Made by a program: the position numbers and the translations under genes
Part shown: one piece after another, positions 10,700 through 21,650 of the stretch
Layout of the letters: each line of letters opens with the position of its first letter
Position numbering within the stretch: the first letter of the stretch is position 1
NCBI GenBank assembly: GCA_030765045.1
Contig: CM060965.1
Location: forward strand, 62,812,787-62,876,786
DNA from: Tenodera sinensis
Lineage: Eukaryota > Arthropoda > Insecta > Mantodea > Mantidae
Length of the DNA stretch: 64,000 nt
Direction of reading: 5' to 3'
Notes under the pieces: generated by a model
Databases searched by the model: none
Told to the model about the DNA's origin: nothing
What the model saw: only the letters and a program-made list of their open reading frames with translations

Positions 10700-11622
10700 C
10701 AGCTACTCAAATGGTATAACAAAGAGTTTGGTGTTCGGAATCCTCCCCAAATAAATGCAATACTGGTAGTGGTAAACAATGTGGAGACAACTGGTTCTCT
10801 GGTGAGTGAAAAAGGTAAACATCATTCATCTAGGCTTCCAACGGTTGTTGTTGACGCAAGAGCACTATTGGAGCAGTCACCAAAAAAATCATTAAGATGT
10901 TTGTCGCAGGAAACACGGTACAGCTACTCAATTTGTCAGGGAGCTGCGAAAAGTGCAGGTTTACGGTTGTCCTTCAGCTATAGGAACCAGACAAGGATAG
11001 ACGGCTGAATTATTGTAGTTGGTTTCGGGCGTTCATTGTGCAAAATTCTACCATATTGCTCAACACATGGTTCAAAGATGAAGCATGGTTCCATGTATCC
11101 GGCTATGTGAACTCAAATAACTCACGCTAGCTCAGCGAAAACCCACATGTTATTCGTGAAGCACCTATGCACCAGGTTAAAATAGGAGTTTGGTGTGCAA
11201 TATCCGCACAGTGGGACCAATTTGCTTTAAAACAATGTGAACACTGCAGGACACCGACGGATTTTCATGGAATTTTCTGAGCAACTAGACGATGTAGAAC
11301 TAAGATATTTTCAACTCAAAGGCATTATATGTCATACCTAAAATGAATCCATGGAACTAATTGCAAGTTTCATTGACGACCCGATAATTTCAAGGAACCT
11401 ATGGCCACCAAGATCTCCGGATTTATTTCTATGGGGTTACTTAAAAGACAGGCTTTATGGAACACTCTCCAGGCATTAGACGATCTGAATCACAATATTA
11501 CACAGGTGATTCAAGTTATTGACAATAGAATCCTCCAACGAGTGGCTAGTAACATGGAACGACGGGTTGAATTGTACCTTTTACTGGATGGAGGACATTT
11601 TCAATATTTGCTAGAGAGGTAA
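10700..11622 (+). pseudogene. degenerate DDE transposase (helix-turn-helix plus DDE_3 type)
   Basis: Three broken plus-strand blocks align in order with the insect Tc/mariner-related transposases that carry an N-terminal DUF4817-like helix-turn-helix. An N-terminal piece (10700-11006) reads WYNKEFGVRNPPQ, VNNVETTGSLV and EQSPKKSLRCLSQETRYS. A central piece (about 11070-11215) reads MVQR/WFKDEAWFHVSGYVNS, SENPHVIREAP and KIGVWCAIS. A C-terminal piece (11401-11622) reads WPPRSPDLFLWGYLKDR, SNMERRVELYLLLDGGHFQYLL. The first Asp (WFKDEAWF) and the SPDL acidic position are visible; the middle catalytic segment (11290-11350) is corrupted. Several frameshifts and stops make it inactive. Its own ends were not found. 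Confidence 0.8.
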
Positions 11623-11812
11623 ATATCTCCCAAAATTCCTCTGCATTTCAGTTATAATGGGATAGTGTACATGACGTGGAGACTGATGATACGTGAAATC
11701 AAACTATAATTGGAAAAGAACATTTGGGAAAAAACGTTTCAGTTTTAAGTTTAGGTTAAATCCTCAGCATTTTCCAGTTATGAGGAGACAGAAAAACTTG
11801 GGAAAAACCTCG

Positions 11813-12090
11813 GTCAGGGAGCATGGGCGTCGCGAAGGGAGGGCAAGGGGGGGCCGCGGCCCCCCCCCCTTGGAATTTGGTAAACTTAATATGCAATCAA
11901 TTACTGACTATTGAACTATTATTTTAATATTGATGTAAAGAACAATTTTTATTTGGCACAAATTGATATGATTATCTGCAACAAATATACATTTTGACAA
12001 TAAAATAATGAATTAATATTATCTGATTGCAAACTTCCAACATGTGGCCTCCCTTGGAAAAAAGTCTGCCGACGCTCATGTCAGGGAGCA
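11813..12090. mobile_element. small non-autonomous TIR element with 10-bp target duplication
   Basis: The core 11823-12079 begins ATGGGCGTCG and ends with the reverse complement of ATGAGCGTCG (one mismatch in ten). It is flanked by a perfect 10-base direct repeat, gtcagggagc, at 11813-11822 and 12080-12089. Inside the left end is a G/C-run palindrome around 11845-11871 (ccaagggg... type). At 257 bp it has no coding capacity. A 9-11 base duplication would suit a Mutator-like family, but that is inference. Confidence 0.7.
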
Positions 12091-12407
12091 CGATTCTGGT
12101 TTCAAGCTAGAGTTAAGAGCATTTGTAATCAAAATTTGATTGAAATCAATACAAAATTGAGGGTAGTTGATTACAACAGTCTTATAATAGAATGTAAAAA
12201 TTTACATAATAACAAAGACTAAAATGCTATCGCATAATTTGGCAACAAAAATGTCTCCTGAAATTTAATGCTACAAGCACATTATGAAATGGTTTGTTTT
12301 CTTCACATAAGCATGGCGATTCGATGAAGTAAACTTGAAAGAGTTGACTACTCACAGTATATTCACATTTGTCGTCATAGAGGTATACCGAAAACAGGTT
12401 AATTTCG
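12091..12407. other. no recognisable feature
   Basis: AT-rich spacer; nothing identified. Confidence 0.4.
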
Positions 12408-13303
12408 GGCACCTTGGGTAACTTCGGCCATTTGGTTGTTGAGCTTTACTTTTTGTTCTGTCATCTATAATATTAATAGTGTAATCTTAAAGCTATTTAT
12501 TGTACAACCGATGTAGCGCATTAGTTGCAAAGGTGTTTACCATGCAACTTGGTGCATATGACCACCGATTGTTGATGAGACAATGCAGGAGACTCAATTC
12601 TTGTTGAGTTTTTGATTGAGAAGAATCAGGGATATTGTGTTGCAGAAATTTTGAATTCTGGGAACACATGAAATAAAGTGCTTCAGTAGAAATTCGGGTA
12701 AAACAATTCTTCCTCGTCTTTCCAGACAACGAGAATATTTGCAACACGCAGAAGAATCAGTTTGCGAGGGAACTGCAACCATACCTTCGCATAAGACTGA
12801 AATTATTTTCAGAAATATCACAATTACATCTTTTAAAACAAATTATGTACAGGCCTAAGAAATGACCACACTTATAAATAAGTTTATTTTAAAAACTATT
12901 AGGAATAAAATTATTTTCTTATATAATGAAGCTTTAAAGAAAAAGAAATACAGTACTTGGTATTTAATTTAATTCATTTAGCGCAACTTTCGTTCCAAAA
13001 CAAGGACAGCATTAAACAATGAATATCTAGCGGCCGAAAGTAAACACAAATTACCACAGGCTATAGTGGTAGCTTGGTTTTTCACTATATTTTTGTCGTA
13101 GCCAAAGTTATCCTGTTTTTAGGATACTTCGGCCACATTTCAGTAGTTCATACAATAAACAATAATACACATAGCAATTATATTCTCTATCATAAAGCTA
13201 CAAGACACATCAGGAAGTCTTCTCCACTTTATTTGGAAATTTTAGTCAACATCTTCATACCAAAATTGCCAAGAACGTTTAAAAACGGCCGAAGTTAGCC
13301 CAT
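12408..13303. mobile_element. candidate TIR element, undetermined family
   Basis: The left end carries ccttgggtaacttcggcc (about 12412-12429). The right end (about 13286-13303) carries its imperfect reverse complement (about 15 of 18 matching). Two further TTCGGCC motifs lie inside (13032 and 13128). No clear target duplication was found, and the minus-strand frames inside (12493-12821) match no transposase I recognise. This may be a decayed pogo/Tc1-like element or coincidence. Confidence 0.35.
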
Positions 13304-14082
13304 TCTACGTAACATTTGGGCTGTGAAATCATACTTCTTTGTACCTTTACCCCCAATACTAAAGATAAGCAAACTGATTGCAAGCTATTGCGTATAACCT
13401 CTTTGTGTATAAGCATTTACTTCTTCTGTTCCCTTCATGTGTTGATTTCTTCTGTTAACGGATTTTGTTTTCTTATTGTCAATGGTCTTTATATCACTTT
13501 GCAGTGTTGACAGCTGCCATCTTCATTATGATGATGAAAGGAAGAAAACGCGTAGTAAAACAAACCTATAAAAATAGCAGCAGCATTAGGGTTTGAGAAA
13601 GGTTAACCAAATCTTATAATGGTCTATCCATGGGAACAAATTACGGTGATATTGGAGTTTGAGGGAAAAGAAATAGGAAGGAAATGACAGCGAGTACTTA
13701 ATGAAGCGAGTGCTTCATAATACTACGCAAGTGAAGCAAGAACTAATGAGCACCAAACGCAGAACGCACGTACATACTTGAGAAGGCGGTATACTGTCCT
13801 GCAGAGAAACATTCCAGAGTCATTTAGCTCCGCGGGGGACAGCTAGTTTTCCCATGGTGTGGTGGGCGAGCAAAAACCTCGTGATCCGGAAGAACGCACC
13901 TCTTTACAGACTGATTTCTTCCGCGCCAGAGACGCCGGCAGCGGCGTGAGAGAGACCAGCGGGCGTCTGGAGAAGGAAGGGTTAAGCTGCGGCCGCTGAC
14001 TTCAGAAAGGACATATTTCCGCCCACTTACTCCGTAAATGATCTAGGTTAATGCTCAGATATATGATTCTGTGCCGCTTTTT
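13304..14082. other. no gene; contains GC-rich block 13830-14010
   Basis: The first 500 bases are featureless. From about 13820 to 14010 the composition switches sharply to GC-rich with CpG-containing words (ccgcgccagagacgccggca), unlike the AT-rich surroundings. No reading frame or repeat match in the window explains it. Confidence 0.5.
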
Positions 14083-15340
14083 CACTTTCGCTTCTGCGTA
14101 TAGTATAGTAGATGAAGTATTTTACTCCACCCAAAAATTCAATGTCCAGATTTCACCGAAAATATGTTTTGAGGCCCCTGAATCAAAAAAATCTGATGTG
14201 TTGCACTCACATGACTTCCTCTACTCCCTAAAAACTGTTATTCCTATATCTTCTTCATGTTAGTTGAGGAAAAAAAACATTTGTACAAATTATCTTATTG
14301 ATTTTCCTTGTAGTTGCAAGGGAAATTAGAATACAGTAGGCTGTGAGCAACAGTAAAATCTTTTAAAGCTTTGAGATTCCGTTCTCTTTGCACGCTTTAC
14401 ATGTAAGGAAATGAACAACGATGTTCCATTTCAGGAAAGAGTTTTCCAAAACTGACACAAATAACAAGGATGCGACACGAAGATTTTGACGAAAATAGCC
14501 CCACCCTAAAATACCCTTTATATGGAAAATTTTGATTTTATTGAAAATGGCTCTAACGATTTTGATTAAAATGTTTGAGATATTTTTATGAAAAATGAGG
14601 TGTACCTATATCTTGAATTTTCTGGCCATAGCCCATGAAGTCCTATTTACTCTGGATGACTTTTGCGTAACTGGTAAACCGTGAGAGATGGACCAAATCT
14701 TACTGCACAAGAATCGTAGAGCTTGCTAAAACATATAATTTATGTCTAAATACATTTTTTGTAGTGTGTGTGTGTGTAGTGTTTAACGCCCGCTTTTACT
14801 ACTACGGCACCACAGGCGGTGACACTGATGATACATGGAATGAAGATGGAGCACCGGTGGAATGAGATGGCGGGGGAAACCGGAGAACCCGGAGAAAACC
14901 CGCCCAGACGCCGCTTCGTCCACCACGAATACCACATGCGGGTCCCTGGGATCGAACCCGGGCCGCCTAGGTGGTAGGCGAGCGCTCTAACCGCTCGGCC
15001 ACGGCGCCGCCATTTTTTGTAGAGTGAACCATTTCGGAGATATTCCTCGTTATTTGTGTAAGTTTTGGAGAACCTACACTTCTTAGAAATGGAACATCGC
15101 TATTAATTTGTTTGTATGTTAATCGTGCAAAGATAGCGGAATTTGAAAGCTTTAAAACATTTGACTATCGCTCAAAGCCTACGGTATTCCCGTTGCACGT
15201 GCAAGAAAACGAGCAATAAGATAATTTCTGCAAATGTTTTTCTGAACTAACACGAAGAAGATAGAAGAATAAGAGTTTGTAAGAATGGTTAGCACAAAGG
15301 TAGAGAAAGTCATGTGAGTGCAACACGTCATATTTTTTAT
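14083..15340. repeat. family A repeat, copy A3 (folded-back, with nested SINE)
   Basis: Starts in minus orientation (actttcgcttctgcgtatag through gaggcccctgaatcaaaaaa, 14083-14188). It switches to plus orientation (ctgatgtgttgcactcacat..., 14190-14475), then back to minus from gatgcgacacgaagattttg until catgtgagtgcaacacgtca (about 15330). The plus block is an inverted duplicate of the copy's own end at 15025-15335. The second switch falls on caagga, which both arms share. A SINE interrupts it at 14765-15011. Confidence 0.8.
14765..15011 (-). repeat. SINE-3, complete, with 11-bp target-site duplication
   Basis: On the minus strand it starts with a tRNA-like head: gtggccgagcggttagagcg (A box) and gggttcgatccc (B box, 14959-14948). 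A body rich in ccggagaacccgg-type words follows, ending in (CA)n. Direct repeats attttttgtag flank it exactly (14754-14764 and 15012-15022). The head resembles a class II (Leu/Ser-type) tRNA. It is a SINE, not a tRNA gene, because the acceptor stem does not close and a SINE body follows. Confidence 0.9.
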
Positions 15341-18300
15341 TTATTGTCACATTCAATGGAAGAGTATCATGCAACAGTTTTTCTGCAGATGATTTTTAAA
15401 TACGTTTCAGTGCAAAGTAGGCAGAAATTAATGTAATAAAACTTATAAACAATAAACACATTCAAGCCAATACGAGTATGAAATGAAACTTCTCAAAAAA
15501 AAAGAGAATCAATCTTATAGATACAAAGATACCGTTTCAAAAGGGGGAAATAATTCTTTAAGTTATATCCTTTATTCAGAAGCAGCCTTTCTGTGTCTAT
15601 ACTTGACTTATGCTCTGATTGATGTCAGCAGTTGCGTAGTCAGTTTTCTGTGTCATTTATTTTGGTCTAGCTTATTTAAATGGAATGGGATCGTACAGCT
15701 GTTATTCTCCTACAACTGGTCCGTGTACTGAGCGTGAGTTACGTAGTAACTTGTTGTAACAATTATTTTGTTTATATTGTTTTGCGATGAGAAAAATTTG
15801 AAGAGGTGATCAAAATTCCCTAATTCAATATTTACTTAGTGATTGAGAGAAACCACGATAAAATCTGTCAGATTGATCGGCATATGTGATTTTAAAACAA
15901 GTTCTTGCAAATTCGTGTCTGAATCAACTCGTCTGGTTGGCTTAGAGTTGTTTAGCAATTCAATTATTTTCATACCTGTGGAAAAACATTGATTTATATA
16001 GCAGATGACTGTTGAATGAAATTATTTTGTAATATTTACATGTCACCGAGGTGCTGGATACAATATGAACAGGAAATTCAATTTCAAAGTATTGCTCATA
16101 ACATGAAAACCTTTTTACATAGTATACGGTGTCTAATATTTGTAATTTTAGTCCTCCATCCCAGCAACAAAATATTATTCAAAACACGAAAATACTGTTA
16201 CACGTTGTGCATTTTTAAATAAACAGCTTTATGCAAAATTACTTATATTTCAAAAAGCGTTCAGGGAGGAATTAAATTTTGATGGGCATTAGTTGTATAA
16301 TTTGAGGGACTATATTTCGGTACGAACGCAGGAATCGAGATTCAGATTCCCTTGTGCCCTTCCATCAATTTAGCAAAATGACGTTAACACATGTACACGG
16401 GTTGCAACACCGTCCAATGAATTCTCTTTACGTAAATAGAGAGGAGGGGGGGGGGGGGGGGGAGTAAACAATAACGCCGCTCTTTCTGATAGCAGCGCTG
16501 TGGAGAGTTTGCTATAATAGCGGCAGTTTAGTATTGCTCATTCCAGGTAATCAACACATGAAAGGAAATTTGGGCAGGTGTTAATCCAGAACGCGTTAGA
16601 TAGAAGGCGGTGGCGGCCTCGTTTGCACTTTGTATTCATGACCGTTTATTTACAACTGAAGCATTAATTCCTAAAGCACTTAGGGTCGTTATATTACACA
16701 GGGGGACATCAAAAACAATGTGTCGTGAACGTTTTCACGGTTTGGGGCGTGCGAAATGCAATAACGACATGCGAATGTCAAAAAGGAGGCGGAATATTAG
16801 ATGGTGCGGCCACTAATTTCTGTTTCAGACAAGAGAGTAAAAACACCAAGTGCAGCTAATTAATTTCTTGCGGATGAGTGGACTTTGGAAGGGGATATAT
16901 GTCCATTGTTGCAGCTGGTTAACGTAATTCAATAATGGTAGCAGAGGACGCCGCTCAAAGTTGAGGATAATGACATACGTACGAGTAGAAATCATCATGC
17001 TTCTTCTTCGCAAAACGTGCAGATTAGACATTACAGGAATGTTGCAAGTTTTGATTGTGCTACAATTCTCGCCTAGTCTGAACGCATTTCTTTTGCAACG
17101 TGGTCACTAAGCCCTCTTTGTTTTGCTCAGGTGGAAAGGCAAATGACACTTTCATCGAGAGCCTTTCCCTCTATCTGGGAAGTGAGAAATAGAATGTTGA
17201 CCACTAATTAATGACTCTTAATGACAGGCTCTGCATCTGTATAATACCTATACAGATATAAAATATATTTACAGCTGCCAAATAAAGGAATATTAAATTG
17301 CTTTGGATATTGTTAAGAGCACAGCAAGGGTCAGTTTTATATTCCAATGGTTGTGGAATTGTCCCGAAATTGCTTCTCATCATAATTTCAATGAGTAACC
17401 CACACGAGCCAGAAATGGTTCTATGTTGCCATCCAGATGCAGTGTTTTTAAGGTCTTTGAAATGGTCTCATCTTCCTTTTTTCCTCTTGATATTTAAAAG
17501 TAATCGGTTAAACTGTTGGGCGTAGTATTCTGCGTTTTGATACCGAAATTATAAATACATAAAATGAATAATTACAAAAAAGAATTTAAAACTAATAATA
17601 ATTATAGTAATAATTTTCAATAAAAATGATCAGAGAAAGCGAACACAAAAAGGAGGTAGCCTCACATGTTTAAAAAGCTGAAGATTCAACGGTTTTTGGA
17701 GCGTCACTTCAGTAAGAACGGCCGGTCACTATTCGCTTGTCTGTCGAAGTGAACAGAACTAAACTTGTCGGAGCATTAAGTGCTTGGAAACCAGCGGACA
17801 CAAATTTACTATCGTAAAGCTTATTTTATGTGTGTCACTTTGAACGCAGTTTTATTTGGCTGATGAATTGTAATAGATGTACTACATTGGTGGTAATGTG
17901 TCAGTGAAAAGATTGAAGCTTTACTAAAGGACGTTATCAAAATTTCTGTCATCCTTTCAAAACCCAAGCATACCCAGGGAGAGAAATCTCATAGCTTTAT
18001 CGGCGGCAAAGGACTGACTCAAAGGGACTTTGAGGCATTATTAGGCGGCGTGAAGCATTGTTATTTACAACGGTTATCAAAGTGTGACCGGCAAATACTA
18101 TGTAATTTGGCATCAAATTCGTTGCATCTACGATTGGCTAATCTTGCTTCAAAGGTCACATCAACGTGAAGCAAATAAATAATTGCTTCAGTGTTCTCGA
18201 AGACGCTTTACCGGCGTCTAAGCATTAAAATAAATTCTTGGGAGTAATGTTTTTATTCTTTGATTTCACTTTTCTGGGAGGTTATTACCACGGTGACACC

Positions 18301-18479
18301 TTCCACTGCAGTTCCCCCCTCCCAACCCTTATAGTTTTCGCATCAAATTACTAAGAAATGCTTAGAATGTTTACACAGGCCAGTCACAAATTACTATCGT
18401 ACAGGTTAAATTTCTAAATTGTTCATTCTTAGCCATTAGTAAATATACTAATGATGTGGAACCCAAGAGGAGAGAAGAC
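15341..18479. other. no recognisable gene (3.1 kb)
   Basis: Mostly AT-rich unique sequence. A run of 17 G residues lies at 16446-16462. Short frames at 15483-15731, 16016-16222, 16610-16816 and 17298-17525 lack any recognisable domain. Nothing else was identified. Confidence 0.55.
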
Positions 18480-18870
18480 TGAGAACGAGATGGACGAGCA
18501 ACGCCAACTGGACTAGGATGGCAAGGAGTCCAGGAGTCCAGGAGTGAGTACTAGTCGTCTGGGTTAACCCAGGCGGATGGTAAGGTGGCCACGGTACCTA
18601 TCCGTTTAAATACGGATTTACCCGTGTGGTGGTATAGGTTGGTATATGTAACAGGCTTTTTTTGTCTTTGTAATGTCTGATGGTGCAGGGTGGGTTCCTG
18701 TGTTGTCACTGGCGGCGGGATCTGTCGGATCTTGGATGTCTAGCCATCCAAGCGACCATTTCCCTACTGATTACTTCGTCAGCCTTGGCCGGCGAGCAAT
18801 GCAGTGCCAGTGACAGGAAACCGAGGGGAATAGGTGATAGGTGTGGAGGATGATGAAGGCAAAGCGGTAC
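18480..18870 (-). mobile_element. probable 3' non-coding region of the Jockey-like LINE
   Basis: Lies directly downstream (minus strand) of the LINE stop codon and shares its GC-richer composition against the AT-rich flank. The 3' boundary and target duplication could not be fixed; gtccaggagtccaggagt near 18530 is a short tandem duplication. Confidence 0.5.
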
Positions 18871-19404
18871 CTACCAGCCAAGGGCGTCCTTGGGTAGACG
18901 GTAGCTCTGTCTCCGCCTAGGGAGGCGATGGTCATATTGCCCCAGGCTGTTCACCAGCTGGTTTGGGTGAGGTATGAGTTTGTCATACATTGTGCGAGTC
19001 CTGTCCCGCACTACGTCCACAATGTATGGGATGCCGGAATGAGTGTGAAGGATGTGTGATGGAAACCTACGGTCGGTACCGTAGATCATCCTAAGCGCCC
19101 TGTTCTGCACGGTCTGCAGCCTGCGGATGGTGGAACGAGCCACCGTACCCCAGACCTCGCACCCGTACAGGATCAGGGGCGGGACGATCGCACGGTACAA
19201 GCGTAGTTTCAGGTATGTGGGCATGGTTGATTGGAGTATGGGATATAGCTGTCTCAGGTCGCCATGTCCCTGACCGACCTTTGTTCTGACATGTGGAGTG
19301 AAGGTTAGACCACGGTCAAGTAGTACCCCCAGGTATTTGGCAGAGTTAACCCAAGGGATTCTTCTCCGCCGCATTGCCAGGGATACACCCGGCCGCCAGA
19401 ACAT
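18871..19404 (-). mobile_element. Jockey-like LINE, C-terminal part of reverse transcriptase ORF
   Basis: A 177-codon intact frame reads KYLGVLLDRGLTFTPHV, then YLKLRLYRAIVPPLILYGCE and TIRRLQTVQNRALRMIYG. These are the post-catalytic thumb landmarks of Jockey/CR1-type LINE proteins (YLGV-LD--L-F--H; IxPxxxYGxxxW; LQxxQNxxLRxI). It ends at a natural stop with no RNase H domain, as in Jockey elements. The catalytic palm is absent: the copy is 5'-truncated at about 19405, typical of incomplete target-primed reverse transcription. The uninterrupted frame suggests a fairly young insertion. Confidence 0.88.
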
Positions 19405-19703
19405 AGGCCCAGCAACTACTACTCAGCAACTAAGATACTAGGCGTCACCGCGTGCCAATGAAGACGGAACACGTCACTGAAAGTGAGAACAAGACGTGTG
19501 ACATATCAAAACGAGTGAGAACTAGTGCCAAGTGGCAACACGAGTGAAACTAAAGATTAGAGGCCAGAGGAATGAAAATGAGGATAAGCAAATGTAGTTT
19601 AAGACAAACTATCATAGATAAAGTGGAGAATTCAAAATTCTTAGCTCCAATGTAGAAAGACATATCGAGCTACCCTCTTCTGGAGAGGCTGTTGCCCTAT
19701 AGG

Positions 19704-19973
<270 letters not shown>

Positions 19974-21497
19974 ATAAATGTCAACAAATTCCCTCTATAT
20001 ACAAGAGTCACAGATTCTGTTTCGCTAATCTGACAGTTGAAGCTTCGGGAAGCATTTTCTAGGCCTCTGAATCAATTATGCTTTATTGCTAATATATTAC
20101 CAGGTATTTGTTCATCTCGCTTTGGCGATTTTGTAACGAAGTCGCACCTGCAGATCAACGGGTCTAATGTAGGTGGTAAACTAAGGAACTCATCAAGCAT
20201 TTCTAGAATTGAACACATATTACAATCAGTAAAATACCACTCCAATGAGATACTGCAAAGTGAAGAAACACAGAACAACAGATTGATTCCGAATAATAAT
20301 TAGTTTTAACTTTGAACAGTGTAAATATAGGAGCAGAGTGATTTGCAAATATACCAAACAATTGGAGATTAATGAACTGACTAAGCAGCTTACCTACTCC
20401 TTAGATTCTGTGGAGCACGTTTCGCTAGTTGTGTGGTGATAAACAGAAATGTTCACATTCCGCTAGGATAACAGAACAACCCATGTTACAAAACGTGAGC
20501 AGATTTGACGCATAAAGACTAACTGCCGACTAAGTGGTATCAATTCGTCGATCTCAGTAGGAGCGTAAATTCACGTTATAAATTATGCTTTTTAATAACG
20601 CAAGAGATGTTTTACTCAAGAGTGACATTACCTCTGGGTTGCTCAATGCACATTTGCCGCATAAATATCCAATGCAGCTAACCTAACCTCCATACCTGTA
20701 CCAATGCTTCATACATACATATGTCTTGCAGACGATATTGAAACTACGTGTGTTCATCACATTGTGTTAGAAATGAACCACCTTTACTATTTATTGTGAA
20801 AATGACTATCTCTGCCATTCAGTACATAAACTGAATAAGGCAACTCGCTTCTGCTCAGCGTGCTTACGGAGTAAGTCCATTTGGACTTAGCTTGTATTCG
20901 TTTCATTTCAAGTGAAGTTATGCATTCCTAACTGATCAGAGAATATTTAAAATTTCTTTTTTTATGTTTATATTATATTTGTGACTTCCTAATGGATTTA
21001 ATACTGCAACCGACGTTGGAAGTTAGAAAACAGTTTTGTAGGGCGTTTAAAAGAAGAATCCGATTCCGAGTGATTCGTTATCTTAACATGGCATAAGCCT
21101 CTCAAATAAAACAGGCCAGATATTTAGACCTTTAAACGTACCAAATAGGACGCAATATAAATAAATAATAAAAAAAAATTTAAAAAAAAAATAAATAAGA
21201 AGTACGCTAAGGACAACAAACGAAGCCTTCGGGTGGAGTTTTAAAAACTAAACATGCTCATTTCACTCATCCCTCACATCCATCTACACCTAACGATGCC
21301 AAATGGCTGAAACACAAAAAGAACACCATCAACTATCAAACACATCACCATTAATTACTACCATGGGGCAACTCAGGGCTTATGTCATGTTTGCCCTCCG
21401 GCACATCAGTAATACTCGCTGTTACTGCCACTGGCAGGCAGCTTCCATCTCTCACCACAGAAAGCGCAGGTGCTTTATGCGGTACTGCAGCATAGAG
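19974..21497. other. no recognisable feature
   Basis: AT-rich unique sequence, including an A-rich patch at 21150-21200. Opposed short frames around 20037-20303 have no recognisable domain. Confidence 0.5.
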
Positions 21498-21650
21498 GCC
21501 TTGACCTCAAGACTTCCGGTGGGGTTTTTTAGTGAGTAGGCTACCCGGGTTCGAAGCCAGGGTAGGAGTCTTACACTCGCATGCATGCATGCGGTTAGGG
21601 CGTAAGTAGCCTTTTTCCCCACCACAAAAAAAAAAAAAAAAAAAAAAAAA
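21498..21650. repeat. SINE-like tRNA-derived fragment ending in poly(A)
   Basis: Contains a near-palindromic B-box-like segment ccgggttcgaagccagggt (21545-21563), flanked by gtgagtaggctacc, and ends in about 26 A residues (21625-21650). The poly(A) suggests plus orientation, but the B box reads on either strand, so the strand is left open. Confidence 0.45.

Noticed and set aside
14765..15011. Functional tRNA gene with good A and B boxes
   Set aside because: The acceptor stem does not close, a SINE body and CA tail follow, and an 11-bp target duplication brackets the whole unit.
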